NCBI RefSeq assembly: GCF_028656935.1
Contig: NZ_JAMDGZ010000052.1
Span: 1-64,000 of the forward strand
Reading direction: 5' to 3'
From: Pseudomonas rubra
Lineage (GTDB): Bacteria; Pseudomonadota; Gammaproteobacteria; Pseudomonadales; Pseudomonadaceae
DNA: 64,000 nt
Of the stretch, positions 55,344 to 64,000 are shown one piece after another. Within the stretch, counting starts at the first letter, position 1. Every line of letters begins with the position of its first letter. A program made the translations under genes and the position numbers. Below the pieces are notes generated by a model, which saw only the letters and a program-made list of their open reading frames with translations, did no database searches and had not been told where the DNA came from.

Positions 55344-58300
55344 TCAACCCTGCTTCGATCGTCCCAGGTAGCGCGCCAGGGCTTCACGGCTCAGGCGCAA
55401 CATAAGCCGCTGGGTGTCTGCGTGTTGTTGCTGCTGCACGCGGTGCACTTCACGAGCAAACTCCACGGCGTTGATCCTGCCACTGCGCAAGCGCTGCTCC
55501 AGCGTCTTGCGATGCAGGGAGGCCTGGTGCTCGACGGGTTGCAGGACCCCGGGGTAGGTACGACGCAGATGCTCGCGCCAGAACAGTCGCTCATTGAGCG
55601 AAGCAGCCAAGCGCTCACCCTGCTCGGCAACCAGCACCTGGGTTCGGGCAACGACCAGTTGCAACGAAGTGACTGCAGCGGCGTCCCGCGCTGGCACATC
55701 GAGCAATGAAACCGGCAACTCCAGGACCGTGGCCAAACGCGCACGATAGGTCTGGCGTATGGCAGCGGCATTGAGTTCCTGGCCTGCTTGCGCGCGTTCG
55801 AGAATGTCGCGTTCGGCAATACTGTCCAACTCCCCCAGGCGAAACAGTGAACGGCCCAGGCGCACCAGCTCGGTTTCGGCAACCACCCCCTGGCGCTCAC
55901 CTACGGCCGCCGTCGCCAGTACCTGCACCTCCAACCAGTCAAAACGCGAAGACGCAGTGCGTCCACGGGAACTGGCGGCAAGATCGAACACCGTTGCGCG
56001 CAACTGGGCATGCTGCTCGCAGCTCTCGACCATGCGCCAGACCCGGCGAGCGAGCCAGGCGCGCCGCGCCGCATAGTCGTCAGTGCCGCGCAGGTCGGAC
56101 AACAGTTGAATGAAGTCCTGGGCATTGGCGTGCTCTGCCAGCTTGTCCCATTGCGCCTGGCGACGGGCCTGATTGGCCTGGTCAACCTGCTGCAGCCACG
56201 CCTCCCTGGCTGTGGCCCGGGTCGGGCCTGGCTGTGGCACTTGCTCCTCTGTGGGAGTAGCGGGTTGTGTCTGCGCCACTGCCTCATCCTCAGGAAAAGC
56301 ACTGGCCAGCCTGGCATGGCTTTCTGCAGACAGCAGATTACCCGCCAGGTTGACCTCGTTGAGGTGTGGCAAGTGCCAGATATCGGCAGGCACTTCAGTC
56401 AGCTGGTTATCGGACAGGTCTACCCGACGCAGGCCCGGGAAGCAGGACAAGAAGGTATCCGGAATGTCCCGCAGCCCCATGTTGCGCAAACTCAGCGAGG
56501 TGACATGACCGAACACCTGATGCAACGGCAGCAACGGCAGGCTGCCAATGGGTTCAGCGCTGATGGCTACGGCATAGCCGCCACGCCACCTGAGCAGTCC
56601 GCTGCTGACCGCCTCTATCAGCGCCTCAGCCACCCGTTGGCGACTGGCAATCTGAGCCGTGTCCACGCCTTGTGGCACCCAGTCAAGCAGAGTACGCCTG
56701 AGTGCAGCCAGTTGCGGCTGACGCAAGAAATGCGTCCAGACATCGACACCAGAACGAACCAACTGATCGACATAGTCATCGACCTCCTGCTCGGTGAAGT
56801 CGGGAAAATTATTGCGCACGGCATCCTTTACCCATTCGTGCTCCCATGCCCCGGCACCGCCCAATGGATACCCCAGACGTCCGTCAGCCAATCGCATGGG
56901 AGGCTGGAAACCGCCGCGCAGAGGCACCAGGCCAATCAGCTCGGCACTCGCTTCACGCTGCCCGGCTGCACCAACCGCAAGCACGCGCGCCAACTCGGTG
57001 GCCGTCAATGAACTATCGCTCAGCGCGGCCTTCTGCCCGTCATCCAGCAGCAGTAACAAGGCTTCGAATAGGCTGTTGTCCGCACGCGCCGAAGACAGGG
57101 CGTTGCCACTGGCATCAACGGCCAGGTAACCCTGCACGCCCCTGGACAATCCCTTGCTTGCGCTCGCGTCCTTCGGCCCCCGGCGCGCGACGATCGCATC
57201 TGCCAGGGAGGCATCTCGCACCTCGACGGCGACCTGGCTCGGCCAGGGCGCAAGCGTGTCGATCAGCCCCAGCGCCAACCTGACAGTGTCGTCATTGACC
57301 GCTGCCGCTTGCTCAAAACCCGCGCAGGCCCGATCCAGCCGGCCTTCACGCAGTAACCAACGCGCCTGCTCGGCCAGCGCCAGGGGCACCTTGCCCGTGC
57401 TCAGCACCGCACGCTCCTGGCTGTCGGCTAACGCCGCCAAATGCGCCGCGCCGCGCCCTGAAAGCCCCGGAAAGTGCCGGCGCAGCAGCTGGCTGGCAGC
57501 ATCGCCTGTGCCTTGCAAGGCTGCATAGCGTTGCTCGAACAGTTCCGCACTGGCCTGCTCATGCAACTGGTAGCGATCCAGGGCATCGCCCAGACGCGAA
57601 GGTGCCGGGGCATTCTCCAGGTGTAACTGGCGCAACCGCGCCTCGTCCAACCCGGTGATCCGCAGCAGGGTTTGCGCCAGCGCATCCGGCACCTTGCGCC
57701 ATTCGCGACCAAAGCGGCGCAGCAGCAAGCCCTGCCCCTGCCAACGGCGTGGTTGCTCTAGCAAGTGCCGCCAACCGCCTTCGCCATTGTGCGTCAGTTG
57801 CGGTTTGTAGCGCCCCGCCTCGCGCGGATGGCAAATCTGCCAGGCACCACCGTCGCCCTGCTCCACCCGATAGCGTCGATCCGCCAGCCGCAGCCAATGC
57901 TGCCCCTGATGCTCAACGAGCTCCCCTTCCACCCCACCAGGATCATCAAGTGCGTAGGCCTCAAGGCCTGGATCGCACAGCCGCGCCTGATCATCGGCAC
58001 GCCGGATCGGTTGCAGGCCGTCGACAAAGCCTGAACGCTTGAGCAATTTGCCGACCAGTACACCACCGACGGCGACGGTGCCGGTAAGCGCCACCGTCTC
58101 GGCCACACTGAACAGATGCTCCAGGGCCCCTTCACGATCGCCCAGTTGCCAATCTTCATAGCCTTCATACACATCATTGGCCAGCTCCAACGCCGCCAGC
58201 CCAAGCATGACCAGGCTCAACCCCGGGGAGAAAAAAGCGGCCAGGTTGAGCAGATTGACGCCGATCTGTTCATAGCCCTTCAAGCGTGTCGCGCGCGCCG

Positions 58301-59414
58301 TGCGATCGGCCTGGGCAGTGCTGATGGCCAGGACGCTAGCATCATCGACGATCTTTGCAATGCGCGCTTTACCCAAGTGGGTGATCAGCGCCTCGCTCAG
58401 TGCACTTGTGCGCCCGTCCAGTACCAACGCAGTGCTACTTCGGTCGGCGGCCAACTGGCGCTTGAGTTTGGCGCTGAACTCAACCCGGTCACGCTCAGCG
58501 ATAAAGCGCTGGAAGTAAGCCGGATAACCGGGTTGACGAAAGCGCCGACCCAGCTCCGTATAGAATGCCGACCAATCGGTGAAACGCCGCACAGCCCCGT
58601 GGGGATCTGCGGGCAAGTAGGCGATCACCCCCTCCACAGTCGCAGCCGGCGTGCGGTCGCTGCGCACCTCGGCCACCGCGCAGTCAGTGATCGATTTGCC
58701 CAGCAAGCGCAGCTGTTGAAATGCAACCGACCTGCGGTCACTGGGCAACACCGGCGTCGGCGATATGACTGGCAACAGTTGCAGGTAGCTGTCTTCGTCG
58801 ATTTCATCCTTGAGCCGCGCCTGGCGCACGGCCACGGCCATCTCCGAACGCAGCGAGTCCTCGAACAAGCCCTGAGCCCGTGTGCTGCCCTGCACAGAGG
58901 TCAATTGCGCGGCGATCAGCGCCTGATATTGCCGGCCAAGATCAAGGGTGCGGCAGAGCTGGGCAAATTCATGAGGGGCAAGGTCCAGGCGCGCACCCGT
59001 TTCATCGTACAGATGGCTCTGCCCGGTAAAGCTGCCGGCCTCGACTTCGTCGTCGTCAAAATTGTGCAACGCCGCCGCCAGCAAGCTCTGAGTGAAGCTG
59101 TGAGTAGTGTCCTGGACGAATTGCAAGCCGGTGTTGACGCGAATGCGCCAGACCACGGTGATGGTTGCCCGGTGCACGTCCAGCCGGCGCCCGGTGGCCG
59201 TGAACAATGCCTGGGCCAACAAAGGTGCGGCGAAGGTGTCCAGGGGTGTAATGGCTGCCAGCAGCGGGGCCAGAGCGTGACGGGCGCGTTGTTGCCGACT
59301 CAGGCTGTTGTGCAACAGCGTCAGGCGGTCGGGGCTCGCCCGCAGTAGCCAAGATGGCAGTTGTCGGCTGATCAGCGCATCGACGTGGTCGGCCGGACTC
59401 AATGCTATTTTCAT
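55344..59414 (-). CDS. Large toxin-like protein with dermonecrotic-toxin-type, LRR and inactive-looking NEL domain
   Basis: A 1356-residue protein with no signal peptide. The N-terminal ~950 residues look like the dermonecrotic-toxin (DUF6543) proteins of pseudomonads and include a hydrophobic pair near residues 390-420. Leucine-rich repeats follow (about 975-1035: LTSLSLRNMGLRDIP, LRRVDLSDNQLTEVP). The last ~280 residues align with the NEL E3 ubiquitin ligase domain of IpaH/SspH effectors, e.g. LVRLGRSLFRLGELDSIAER. Where IpaH has catalytic SCED, this protein has TASS (Ala1154, Ser1156). So the ligase should be dead, or the domain has another role. Export route unknown. Confidence 0.8.
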   Translation of the reverse strand: MKIALSPADHVDALISRQLPSWLLRASPDRLTLLHNSLSRQQRARHALAPLLAAITPLDTFAAPLLAQALFTATGRRLDVHRATITVVWRIRVNTGLQFVQDTTHSFTQSLLAAALHNFDDDEVEAGSFTGQSHLYDETGARLDLAPHEFAQLCRTLDLGRQYQALIAAQLTSVQGSTRAQGLFEDSLRSEMAVAVRQARLKDEIDEDSYLQLLPVISPTPVLPSDRRSVAFQQLRLLGKSITDCAVAEVRSDRTPAATVEGVIAYLPADPHGAVRRFTDWSAFYTELGRRFRQPGYPAYFQRFIAERDRVEFSAKLKRQLAADRSSTALVLDGRTSALSEALITHLGKARIAKIVDDASVLAISTAQADRTARATRLKGYEQIGVNLLNLAAFFSPGLSLVMLGLAALELANDVYEGYEDWQLGDREGALEHLFSVAETVALTGTVAVGGVLVGKLLKRSGFVDGLQPIRRADDQARLCDPGLEAYALDDPGGVEGELVEHQGQHWLRLADRRYRVEQGDGGAWQICHPREAGRYKPQLTHNGEGGWRHLLEQPRRWQGQGLLLRRFGREWRKVPDALAQTLLRITGLDEARLRQLHLENAPAPSRLGDALDRYQLHEQASAELFEQRYAALQGTGDAASQLLRRHFPGLSGRGAAHLAALADSQERAVLSTGKVPLALAEQARWLLREGRLDRACAGFEQAAAVNDDTVRLALGLIDTLAPWPSQVAVEVRDASLADAIVARRGPKDASASKGLSRGVQGYLAVDASGNALSSARADNSLFEALLLLLDDGQKAALSDSSLTATELARVLAVGAAGQREASAELIGLVPLRGGFQPPMRLADGRLGYPLGGAGAWEHEWVKDAVRNNFPDFTEQEVDDYVDQLVRSGVDVWTHFLRQPQLAALRRTLLDWVPQGVDTAQIASRQRVAEALIEAVSSGLLRWRGGYAVAISAEPIGSLPLLPLHQVFGHVTSLSLRNMGLRDIPDTFLSCFPGLRRVDLSDNQLTEVPADIWHLPHLNEVNLAGNLLSAESHARLASAFPEDEAVAQTQPATPTEEQVPQPGPTRATAREAWLQQVDQANQARRQAQWDKLAEHANAQDFIQLLSDLRGTDDYAARRAWLARRVWRMVESCEQHAQLRATVFDLAASSRGRTASSRFDWLEVQVLATAAVGERQGVVAETELVRLGRSLFRLGELDSIAERDILERAQAGQELNAAAIRQTYRARLATVLELPVSLLDVPARDAAAVTSLQLVVARTQVLVAEQGERLAASLNERLFWREHLRRTYPGVLQPVEHQASLHRKTLEQRLRSGRINAVEFAREVHRVQQQQHADTQRLMLRLSREALARYLGRSKQG

Positions 59415-59485
59415 GGGTTTTACCTGCTGGTGGAAAAAACCTAGAACACCAGCCTTGGCACCCTAACAGGCAGTAAATAGTTAAC

Positions 59486-60568
59486 TCAGTAGTCCACCGG
59501 CGCCTGCAAAAACGGGTACTGGTAGCCGCCGCGCTTGCCCTCGGCGCTGAAACGGTGAAAATCCAGTCCGTAGCCCGGCGTTGCCTGCAACCTGAGCCAG
59601 CGCTGCGCCTTGGCAGGATCGATCAGTTGCAACACCGGCGCCTGGAATTCGCGACGGCCGTCGGCGCTGAACGGCAGTTTGATTGCATCATCGTGCAGCA
59701 ACACCATGGCCCAGCCACCCAGACTGAAATGCCCGCCCATCAACACGCTCAAGCGCCCGGCAACCCGGGCCTGCAACGCTTCTGGCGAACTGTTGACGGC
59801 GCTGAACAGCACATCCTGGCCGGGCACATAGCCAGCTTCGGCAAATGCCTGCATGGCGCCGAAGGCCATTTCGTCGTTGGCGGACCAGACCAGGCGGATG
59901 TGAGGATAGCGCTGCAACAACTGCCGGGCCTGTTCATAGGCCCGGTCCCGGCGCCAGCCGCCATACACCACCTGACGCAAGCGTACCTGCGGATGCTCGG
60001 CCAGGGCCCGGCGCATGCCCTGCTCACGCAAGCGCGCCGCGGGCGTGGTATTGATCCCGGAAAAAGCCAGCAACTCCACCGGCTGGCCGCTGGCCGAAGC
60101 CGGCACCTGCAGGAGCAACTGCTTGAGCATCTGGTAACCGGCCTGCTCATCGTTGCTGGTCAGGGTGCCGAGCAACGGCGGGTACTTTTGCGGATGGCCC
60201 TGGATCAACTCTGCCTGGCTCGCGGTCAGGCCGTTGTTGACCAGAAACAACTTGACCCCGCTGCCTTGCGACAGGTGGATGATCTGCGGCGCCACATACT
60301 GTTCATTGACCAGCACCAGATAGTCCGGACGCTCAGGGCCGCTGAGGATTTGCCGCGCCTGGGTCAGGGCCAGGTCACTGCGCCGCTCGCTGTACTTGAC
60401 GGTCAATTGCATGCCCAGGCCTTGGGCTGCAGCCTGCATGAACCGCGAGTAATCGACCCAGAAGGTCTCGTCGGAATAGCCCGGGTTGAGAAATACCACT
60501 GACGCAGCCTGGGCGCTTGCCACCAGTGGCAGACTCAAGCAAAGGCTTTGGCACAAGGCCTTGAGCAT
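59486..60568 (-). CDS. Periplasmic substrate-binding protein, sugar-type (Peripla_BP_4 like)
   Basis: A 360-residue protein with a signal peptide (cleavage near residue 21, ASAQAA). The fold resembles ribose/galactose binding proteins: VVFLNPGYSDETFWVDYSRF at the start, GTLTSNDEQAGYQML, RLVWSANDEMAFGAMQAFAE and VLFSAVNSSPEALQA. No permease or ATPase gene is near, so it may feed a distant transporter or a sensor. ATG 60568 has AGGAG; the frame to 60622 has no site. It is divergent from cysI. Confidence 0.82.
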   Translation of the reverse strand: MLKALCQSLCLSLPLVASAQAASVVFLNPGYSDETFWVDYSRFMQAAAQGLGMQLTVKYSERRSDLALTQARQILSGPERPDYLVLVNEQYVAPQIIHLSQGSGVKLFLVNNGLTASQAELIQGHPQKYPPLLGTLTSNDEQAGYQMLKQLLLQVPASASGQPVELLAFSGINTTPAARLREQGMRRALAEHPQVRLRQVVYGGWRRDRAYEQARQLLQRYPHIRLVWSANDEMAFGAMQAFAEAGYVPGQDVLFSAVNSSPEALQARVAGRLSVLMGGHFSLGGWAMVLLHDDAIKLPFSADGRREFQAPVLQLIDPAKAQRWLRLQATPGYGLDFHRFSAEGKRGGYQYPFLQAPVDY

Positions 60569-60670
60569 GCCGCGGTTCTCCTGCCGATCAAACCGCCAAT
60601 CATACCCCGTCCCAGGGCACATCAGGCCAAATGCCAGTCAATCTCACTTAGTCCAAATGGTTCTTTTCAT

Positions 60671-60694
60671 ATGCAAAAACATCACTTTTGCGCA
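60671..60694. promoter_or_regulatory. AT-rich inverted repeat upstream of cysI
   Basis: GCAAAA (60673-60678) and TTTTGC (60686-60691) form an inverted repeat in an AT-rich stretch 92 bp before cysI. It could be a CysB-like operator, but that is a guess; 60569-60785 otherwise shows only divergent promoter space. Confidence 0.35.
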
Positions 60695-60785
60695 TAAACG
60701 CAAACTGCTATCTTTCCTCGGCTCCGCATCGGAGTGCGCGGCCGTGCGCGCGATTAGCTGCAAGCAGCTTGAGAACAGGACCCCT

Positions 60786-62438
60786 ATGTACGTATACGAC
60801 GAGTACGATCAGCGGATCATCGAGGACCGCGTCAAGCAGTTCCGTGATCAGACCCGCCGCTACCTGGCCGGTGAACTGAGCGAAGAAGAGTTCCGCCCCC
60901 TGCGCCTGCAAAATGGCCTCTATATTCAACGTTTTGCCCCGATGTTGCGGGTCGCCGTGCCCTATGGCCAGCTGACCTCGCGCCAGACACGGATGCTGGC
61001 GAAGATCGCGCGCGACTACGACAAGGGCTACGCCCACATCAGTACCCGGCAGAACGTGCAGTACAATTGGCCGGCCCTGGAAGACATCCCCGAGATCCTC
61101 GCAGAGCTCGCCACGGTGCAGATGCACGCGATCCAGACCAGCGGCAACTGCCTGCGCAACGTCACCACCGACCAGTTCGCAGGGGTTGCGGCCGATGAAG
61201 TGATCGACCCGCGCCCATGGTGCGAGATCGTCCGCCAGTGGACCACCTTCCACCCGGAATTCGCCTACCTGCCGCGCAAGTTCAAGATCGCCATCAATGG
61301 CTCGAGCAGCGACCGCGCGGCCATCGAAGTGCACGATATCGGCCTTGAGCCGGTGTACAACCCAGCCGGCGAGTTGGGCTTTCGTGTGCTGGTCGGCGGT
61401 GGCCTGGGCCGCACCCCGGTGGTCGGCGCCTTCATCAACGAGTTCCTGCCCTGGCAGGACCTGCTCAGCTACCTAGACGCGATCCTGCGGGTGTACAACC
61501 GCTATGGCCGTCGCGACAACAAGTACAAGGCGCGGATCAAGATCCTGGTCAAGGCGCTCACCCCTGAAGTGTTTGCCGAGAAGGTCGAGGCCGAAATGGT
61601 CTACCTGCGCGGCGGCAGCAGCACCCTGACCGAAGCCGAAGTACACCGGGTGGCCAAGCACTTCGTCGACCCGGACTACAAGGGCCTGGGCAACCTCGAC
61701 TTCAGCGAACTGGAACAACAGCACCCAGGCTTTGCCCGCTGGCGCACGCGCAACGTGCTGGCGCACAAAAAGCCCGGCTATGTGGCCGTGACCCTGTCGC
61801 TCAAGCCTACCGGCGTGGCGCCAGGCGACCTGACCGACAAGCAGCTGGATATCGTCGCCGACCTTGCCGAGCGTTACAGCTTCGGCCAGCTGCGCACCTC
61901 CCACGAGCAGAACATCATTCTCGCCGACGTCGAGCAGGGCCAGTTGCATGCCCTGTGGCTGGAGCTACGCGAGAACGGCCTGGCCACGCCGAACATCGGC
62001 CTGCTGACCGACATCATCTGCTGCCCGGGCGGTGACTTCTGCTCCCTGGCCAACGCCAAGTCGATCCCGATTGCCGAGTCCATCCAGCGCCGTTTCGACG
62101 ATTTGGACTACCTGTTCGACATCGGTGAGCTGGACCTGAACATCTCCGGTTGCATGAACGCCTGTGGCCACCACCATGTCGGCCATATCGGCATCCTCGG
62201 GGTGGACAAGAAAGGCGAAGAGTTCTACCAGGTGTCCCTGGGTGGCAGCGCCAGCCGCGATGCTAGCCTGGGCAAGATCCTCGGCCCGTCCTTTGCCCAG
62301 GACGCCATGCCGGATGTGATCTCCAAGCTGATCGACGTCTACGTTGAAAAACGTACCGAAGACGAGCGCTTCATCGACACCTACCAGCGTATTGGCATCG
62401 ACCCATTCAAGGAACGCGTCTATGCAGCGAATCATTAA
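60786..62438 (+). CDS. cysI: Sulfite reductase hemoprotein CysI
   Basis: A 550-residue sulfite/nitrite reductase that reduces sulfite to sulfide with siroheme and a 4Fe-4S cluster. Cluster cysteines are Cys413 and Cys419 (CPGGDFC) and Cys456 and Cys460 (SGCMNACGHHH). The length and the partner DUF934 gene fit the Pseudomonas CysI (PA1838-type) rather than the NADPH-type CysIJ. ATG 60786 has AGGA; the longer frame to 60486 is antisense to the binding-protein gene. Confidence 0.93.
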   Translation: MYVYDEYDQRIIEDRVKQFRDQTRRYLAGELSEEEFRPLRLQNGLYIQRFAPMLRVAVPYGQLTSRQTRMLAKIARDYDKGYAHISTRQNVQYNWPALEDIPEILAELATVQMHAIQTSGNCLRNVTTDQFAGVAADEVIDPRPWCEIVRQWTTFHPEFAYLPRKFKIAINGSSSDRAAIEVHDIGLEPVYNPAGELGFRVLVGGGLGRTPVVGAFINEFLPWQDLLSYLDAILRVYNRYGRRDNKYKARIKILVKALTPEVFAEKVEAEMVYLRGGSSTLTEAEVHRVAKHFVDPDYKGLGNLDFSELEQQHPGFARWRTRNVLAHKKPGYVAVTLSLKPTGVAPGDLTDKQLDIVADLAERYSFGQLRTSHEQNIILADVEQGQLHALWLELRENGLATPNIGLLTDIICCPGGDFCSLANAKSIPIAESIQRRFDDLDYLFDIGELDLNISGCMNACGHHHVGHIGILGVDKKGEEFYQVSLGGSASRDASLGKILGPSFAQDAMPDVISKLIDVYVEKRTEDERFIDTYQRIGIDPFKERVYAANH

Positions 62439-62916
62439 GAACAACCAGATCGTCGACGAGACCTGGCACCTGCTGCCCAAGGACTTCAGCATCGACGAAG
62501 TGACCAATTGCGACGACTACATCGTGCCGCTGCAACTGTGGCGCGAACACGGCCATATGCTCAAGGCCCGCGACGGCGGCCTGGGTGTCTGGCTGGATGC
62601 TGACGAAGAAGCCGAAGAAATCGGTGACGATGTTGCTCACTTCCAGGTGATCGCCCTGAACTTCCCGGCCTTCACCGACGGGCGCAACTATTCCAATGCG
62701 CGCCTGCTGCGTGACCGCTACAAGTTCACCGGCGAGCTGCGCGCCATTGGCGACGTGCTGCGTGACCAGCTGTTTTACATGAAACGCTGCGGTTTCGACG
62801 CCTTCGCACTGCGCGCCGACAAGGATCCGGTCGAAGCGCTGGAAAGCCTGAAAGATTTTTCAGTGACCTACCAGGCCGCCACCGACGAACCGCAACCGCT
62901 GTTCCGTCGGCGCTAA
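62422..62916 (+). CDS. DUF934 protein, partner of CysI
   Basis: A 164-residue DUF934 protein (MQRIIKNNQIVDETWHLLP, NFPAFTDGRNYSNARLLRDR, RCGFDAFALR). Family members lie next to cysI-type sulfite reductase in many proteobacteria; some literature proposes an electron-transfer or assembly role, but it is not settled. It overlaps the cysI stop by 17 bp, so the two are translationally coupled. Confidence 0.9.
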   Translation: MQRIIKNNQIVDETWHLLPKDFSIDEVTNCDDYIVPLQLWREHGHMLKARDGGLGVWLDADEEAEEIGDDVAHFQVIALNFPAFTDGRNYSNARLLRDRYKFTGELRAIGDVLRDQLFYMKRCGFDAFALRADKDPVEALESLKDFSVTYQAATDEPQPLFRRR

Positions 62917-62920
62917 ACCC

Positions 62921-62976
62921 ATCGCGGGGCAAGCCCGCTCCCACAGGCATTGGTGGGAGCGGGTTTGCACCGCGAT
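62921..62976. repeat. Inverted REP pair (REPIN-type)
   Basis: ATCGCGGGGCAAGCCCGCTC at 62921 faces GAGCGGGTTTGCACCGCGAT at 62957-62976, forming a long hairpin with a 16-base loop between the convergent DUF934 and LRR-protein genes. Confidence 0.85.
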
Positions 62977-62979
62977 TGC

Positions 62980-64000
62980 TCAAGGTTGCCGGGACTGCTG
63001 GAATATCTGCTGCGTCAGGCTTTCTTTCAATGCCATGAACTGCTGCTGGATTGCCTCTGCCCTCTCCTTGTACTGCCCTTCATTGATTTCCTCATCGAGC
63101 ACCTGCTCATCCAGCACCTCGAGCTCACTGTCCCATTTGGCAAAACGTGGATCCAGGGTCCTGAGATGGCGAATCCAGTGATCGTTGCCAATGATGGCGC
63201 TCAACCCTTGCGGTGAACCGGCATCCTCTGCACGCAACGCTTCGACAAACGCCTCGACACGCGCCCCCATCAAGTCGTAGGCCGCCGGGTCCGCCAGCCT
63301 GATATCAATCGGTTCATCCGGGTAACGCGGCGCCTCCACCATCAGCAATGATTCGTCGGTACTGGCCGATGAAAGCCCGCTCTGCAGTAGCACCTCGAAG
63401 GTCAGAGGATAGTCCGCTGACCGCGTATAGTCGTGTAGCACCACCTGCTCGATATAGTCTTCGGCAAACACCTGGCGTGACCAACCGGTAACCAATTGCA
63501 GCAACTCACGATTGTGTTCGGCGAGCGGGCGCTGCGCCTTTAGGGTTGCAACACGCATCCTGCGCTCGATGGCAGAAAACTGCGGGTTGCGCTCGGCGAA
63601 AATTTCAGCACGCGGGGTGTTCGCCTGCTGCAACCACAGCAACACTTCATCGACCCGTCGCCGCAGCGTAGCGGCGGCTACAAGAAATCCATCCGTTTCG
63701 CTCAAGCTGGCAAGCTCACTGAAAAAGGCGCGCGAGCCTGAGGTACGCAATTGTCTCCAGCGCAGCAAGGCTTGCTCATCGGTAAACGCCAGCGGGTTAT
63801 CGCCAGCGGCTGCTTGCAGATCCACACCAGTGCTGTCGTAGTAACTTTCCACCAGGGCCTGGGCTTGCTCATCCAGCGGATTCTCGCGCAGATCCAGCGC
63901 ACGCCCCAGATCCGCGGGCATGTCCAGCAGGCTTTCAGGCAGTTGCGCGATGCGGTTATTGCTCAACGCGGCGCCCTGCAGATCGGTGAGCCGGAGCAAT
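62980..64000 (-). CDS. Large LRR toxin-like protein, C-terminal part only
   Basis: The frame is open to the end of the window, so only the last 340 residues are seen. It begins inside leucine-rich repeats (NNRIAQLPESLLDMP, LGRALDLRENPLDEQAQALV), then a helical domain (FFSELASLSETDGFLVAAAT, LRRRVDEVLLWLQQ) and a tail (EEINEGQYKERAEAIQQQFM). Layout and tail resemble the NEL-type region of the protein at 55344, so it is probably a related effector-like protein. The visible part has no cysteine at all, so a NEL ligase centre is absent. The 5' end and N-terminal domain lie outside. Confidence 0.72.
   Translation of the reverse strand, partial: LLRLTDLQGAALSNNRIAQLPESLLDMPADLGRALDLRENPLDEQAQALVESYYDSTGVDLQAAAGDNPLAFTDEQALLRWRQLRTSGSRAFFSELASLSETDGFLVAAATLRRRVDEVLLWLQQANTPRAEIFAERNPQFSAIERRMRVATLKAQRPLAEHNRELLQLVTGWSRQVFAEDYIEQVVLHDYTRSADYPLTFEVLLQSGLSSASTDESLLMVEAPRYPDEPIDIRLADPAAYDLMGARVEAFVEALRAEDAGSPQGLSAIIGNDHWIRHLRTLDPRFAKWDSELEVLDEQVLDEEINEGQYKERAEAIQQQFMALKESLTQQIFQQSRQP

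Overview
The window is ordinary-looking Pseudomonas chromosome, most likely from the P. putida group. This is inferred from high GC throughout, the many P. putida-type REP sequences (cores like GCGGGGCAAGCCCGCTCCCAC), several FecI/FecR/TonB-receptor surface-signalling units, and the neighbouring cti, metH, nfuA and cysI genes. No plasmid, phage, insertion sequence, tRNA, rRNA or CRISPR array was seen.

Layout. (1) 1-5959: a MOSC protein and a MarR regulator with a C-terminal cysteine cluster, divergent from a periplasmic protein; then a HEPN/RES-type protein, a small unknown protein, a DMT exporter and a divergent LysR regulator. (2) 5999-34431: an iron-acquisition region with four complete cell-surface-signalling (CSS) units, each an ECF sigma factor, a FecR-like anti-sigma factor and a TonB-dependent receptor with an N-terminal signalling (STN) domain. 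I call them CSS-A (5999-10020), CSS-B (13092-24478), CSS-C (24612-28605) and CSS-D (30369-34431). Each sigma gene has a Fur-box-like palindrome just upstream. CSS-B is expanded: between its anti-sigma gene and its receptor lie two half-size ABC transporters, two FatD/FatC-type permeases, an ATPase and a lipoprotein binding protein. A 31-bp element (26/31 identical) stands about 40 bp upstream of both the first ABC gene and the receptor and is a candidate promoter for the CSS-B sigma factor. No siderophore biosynthesis gene is present, so import of foreign siderophores is the simplest reading. A YheO/DauR-type regulator with a coupled PhzF-family gene sits between CSS-C and CSS-D, and a non-peptidase M16 protein between CSS-A and CSS-B. 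(3) 34468-39216: an MFS transporter, a secreted M14 carboxypeptidase-like protein, a DUF2199 protein and a membrane methyltransferase of the MddA/NnrU type. (4) 39219-44755: a full urease operon ureD-A-B-C-E-J-F-G. (5) 45098-53918: quinone oxidoreductase and LysR regulator, nfuA, cti and metH. (6) 53922-64000: an AmpD/AmiD-type amidase without a signal peptide, a DUF2970 protein, a 37-residue membrane protein, a 1356-residue LRR/NEL-type toxin-like protein lacking the catalytic cysteine, a periplasmic binding protein, the sulfite reductase pair cysI-DUF934, and the 3' part of a second large LRR protein running off the window.

The most interesting items are the CSS-B hybrid uptake locus with its repeated promoter-like element, the NEL domain with its catalytic Cys and Asp replaced, the orphan non-peptidase M16 gene beside a CSS unit, and a 41-bp intergenic repeat found twice. 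All function calls come from reading the sequence; no database search was possible.
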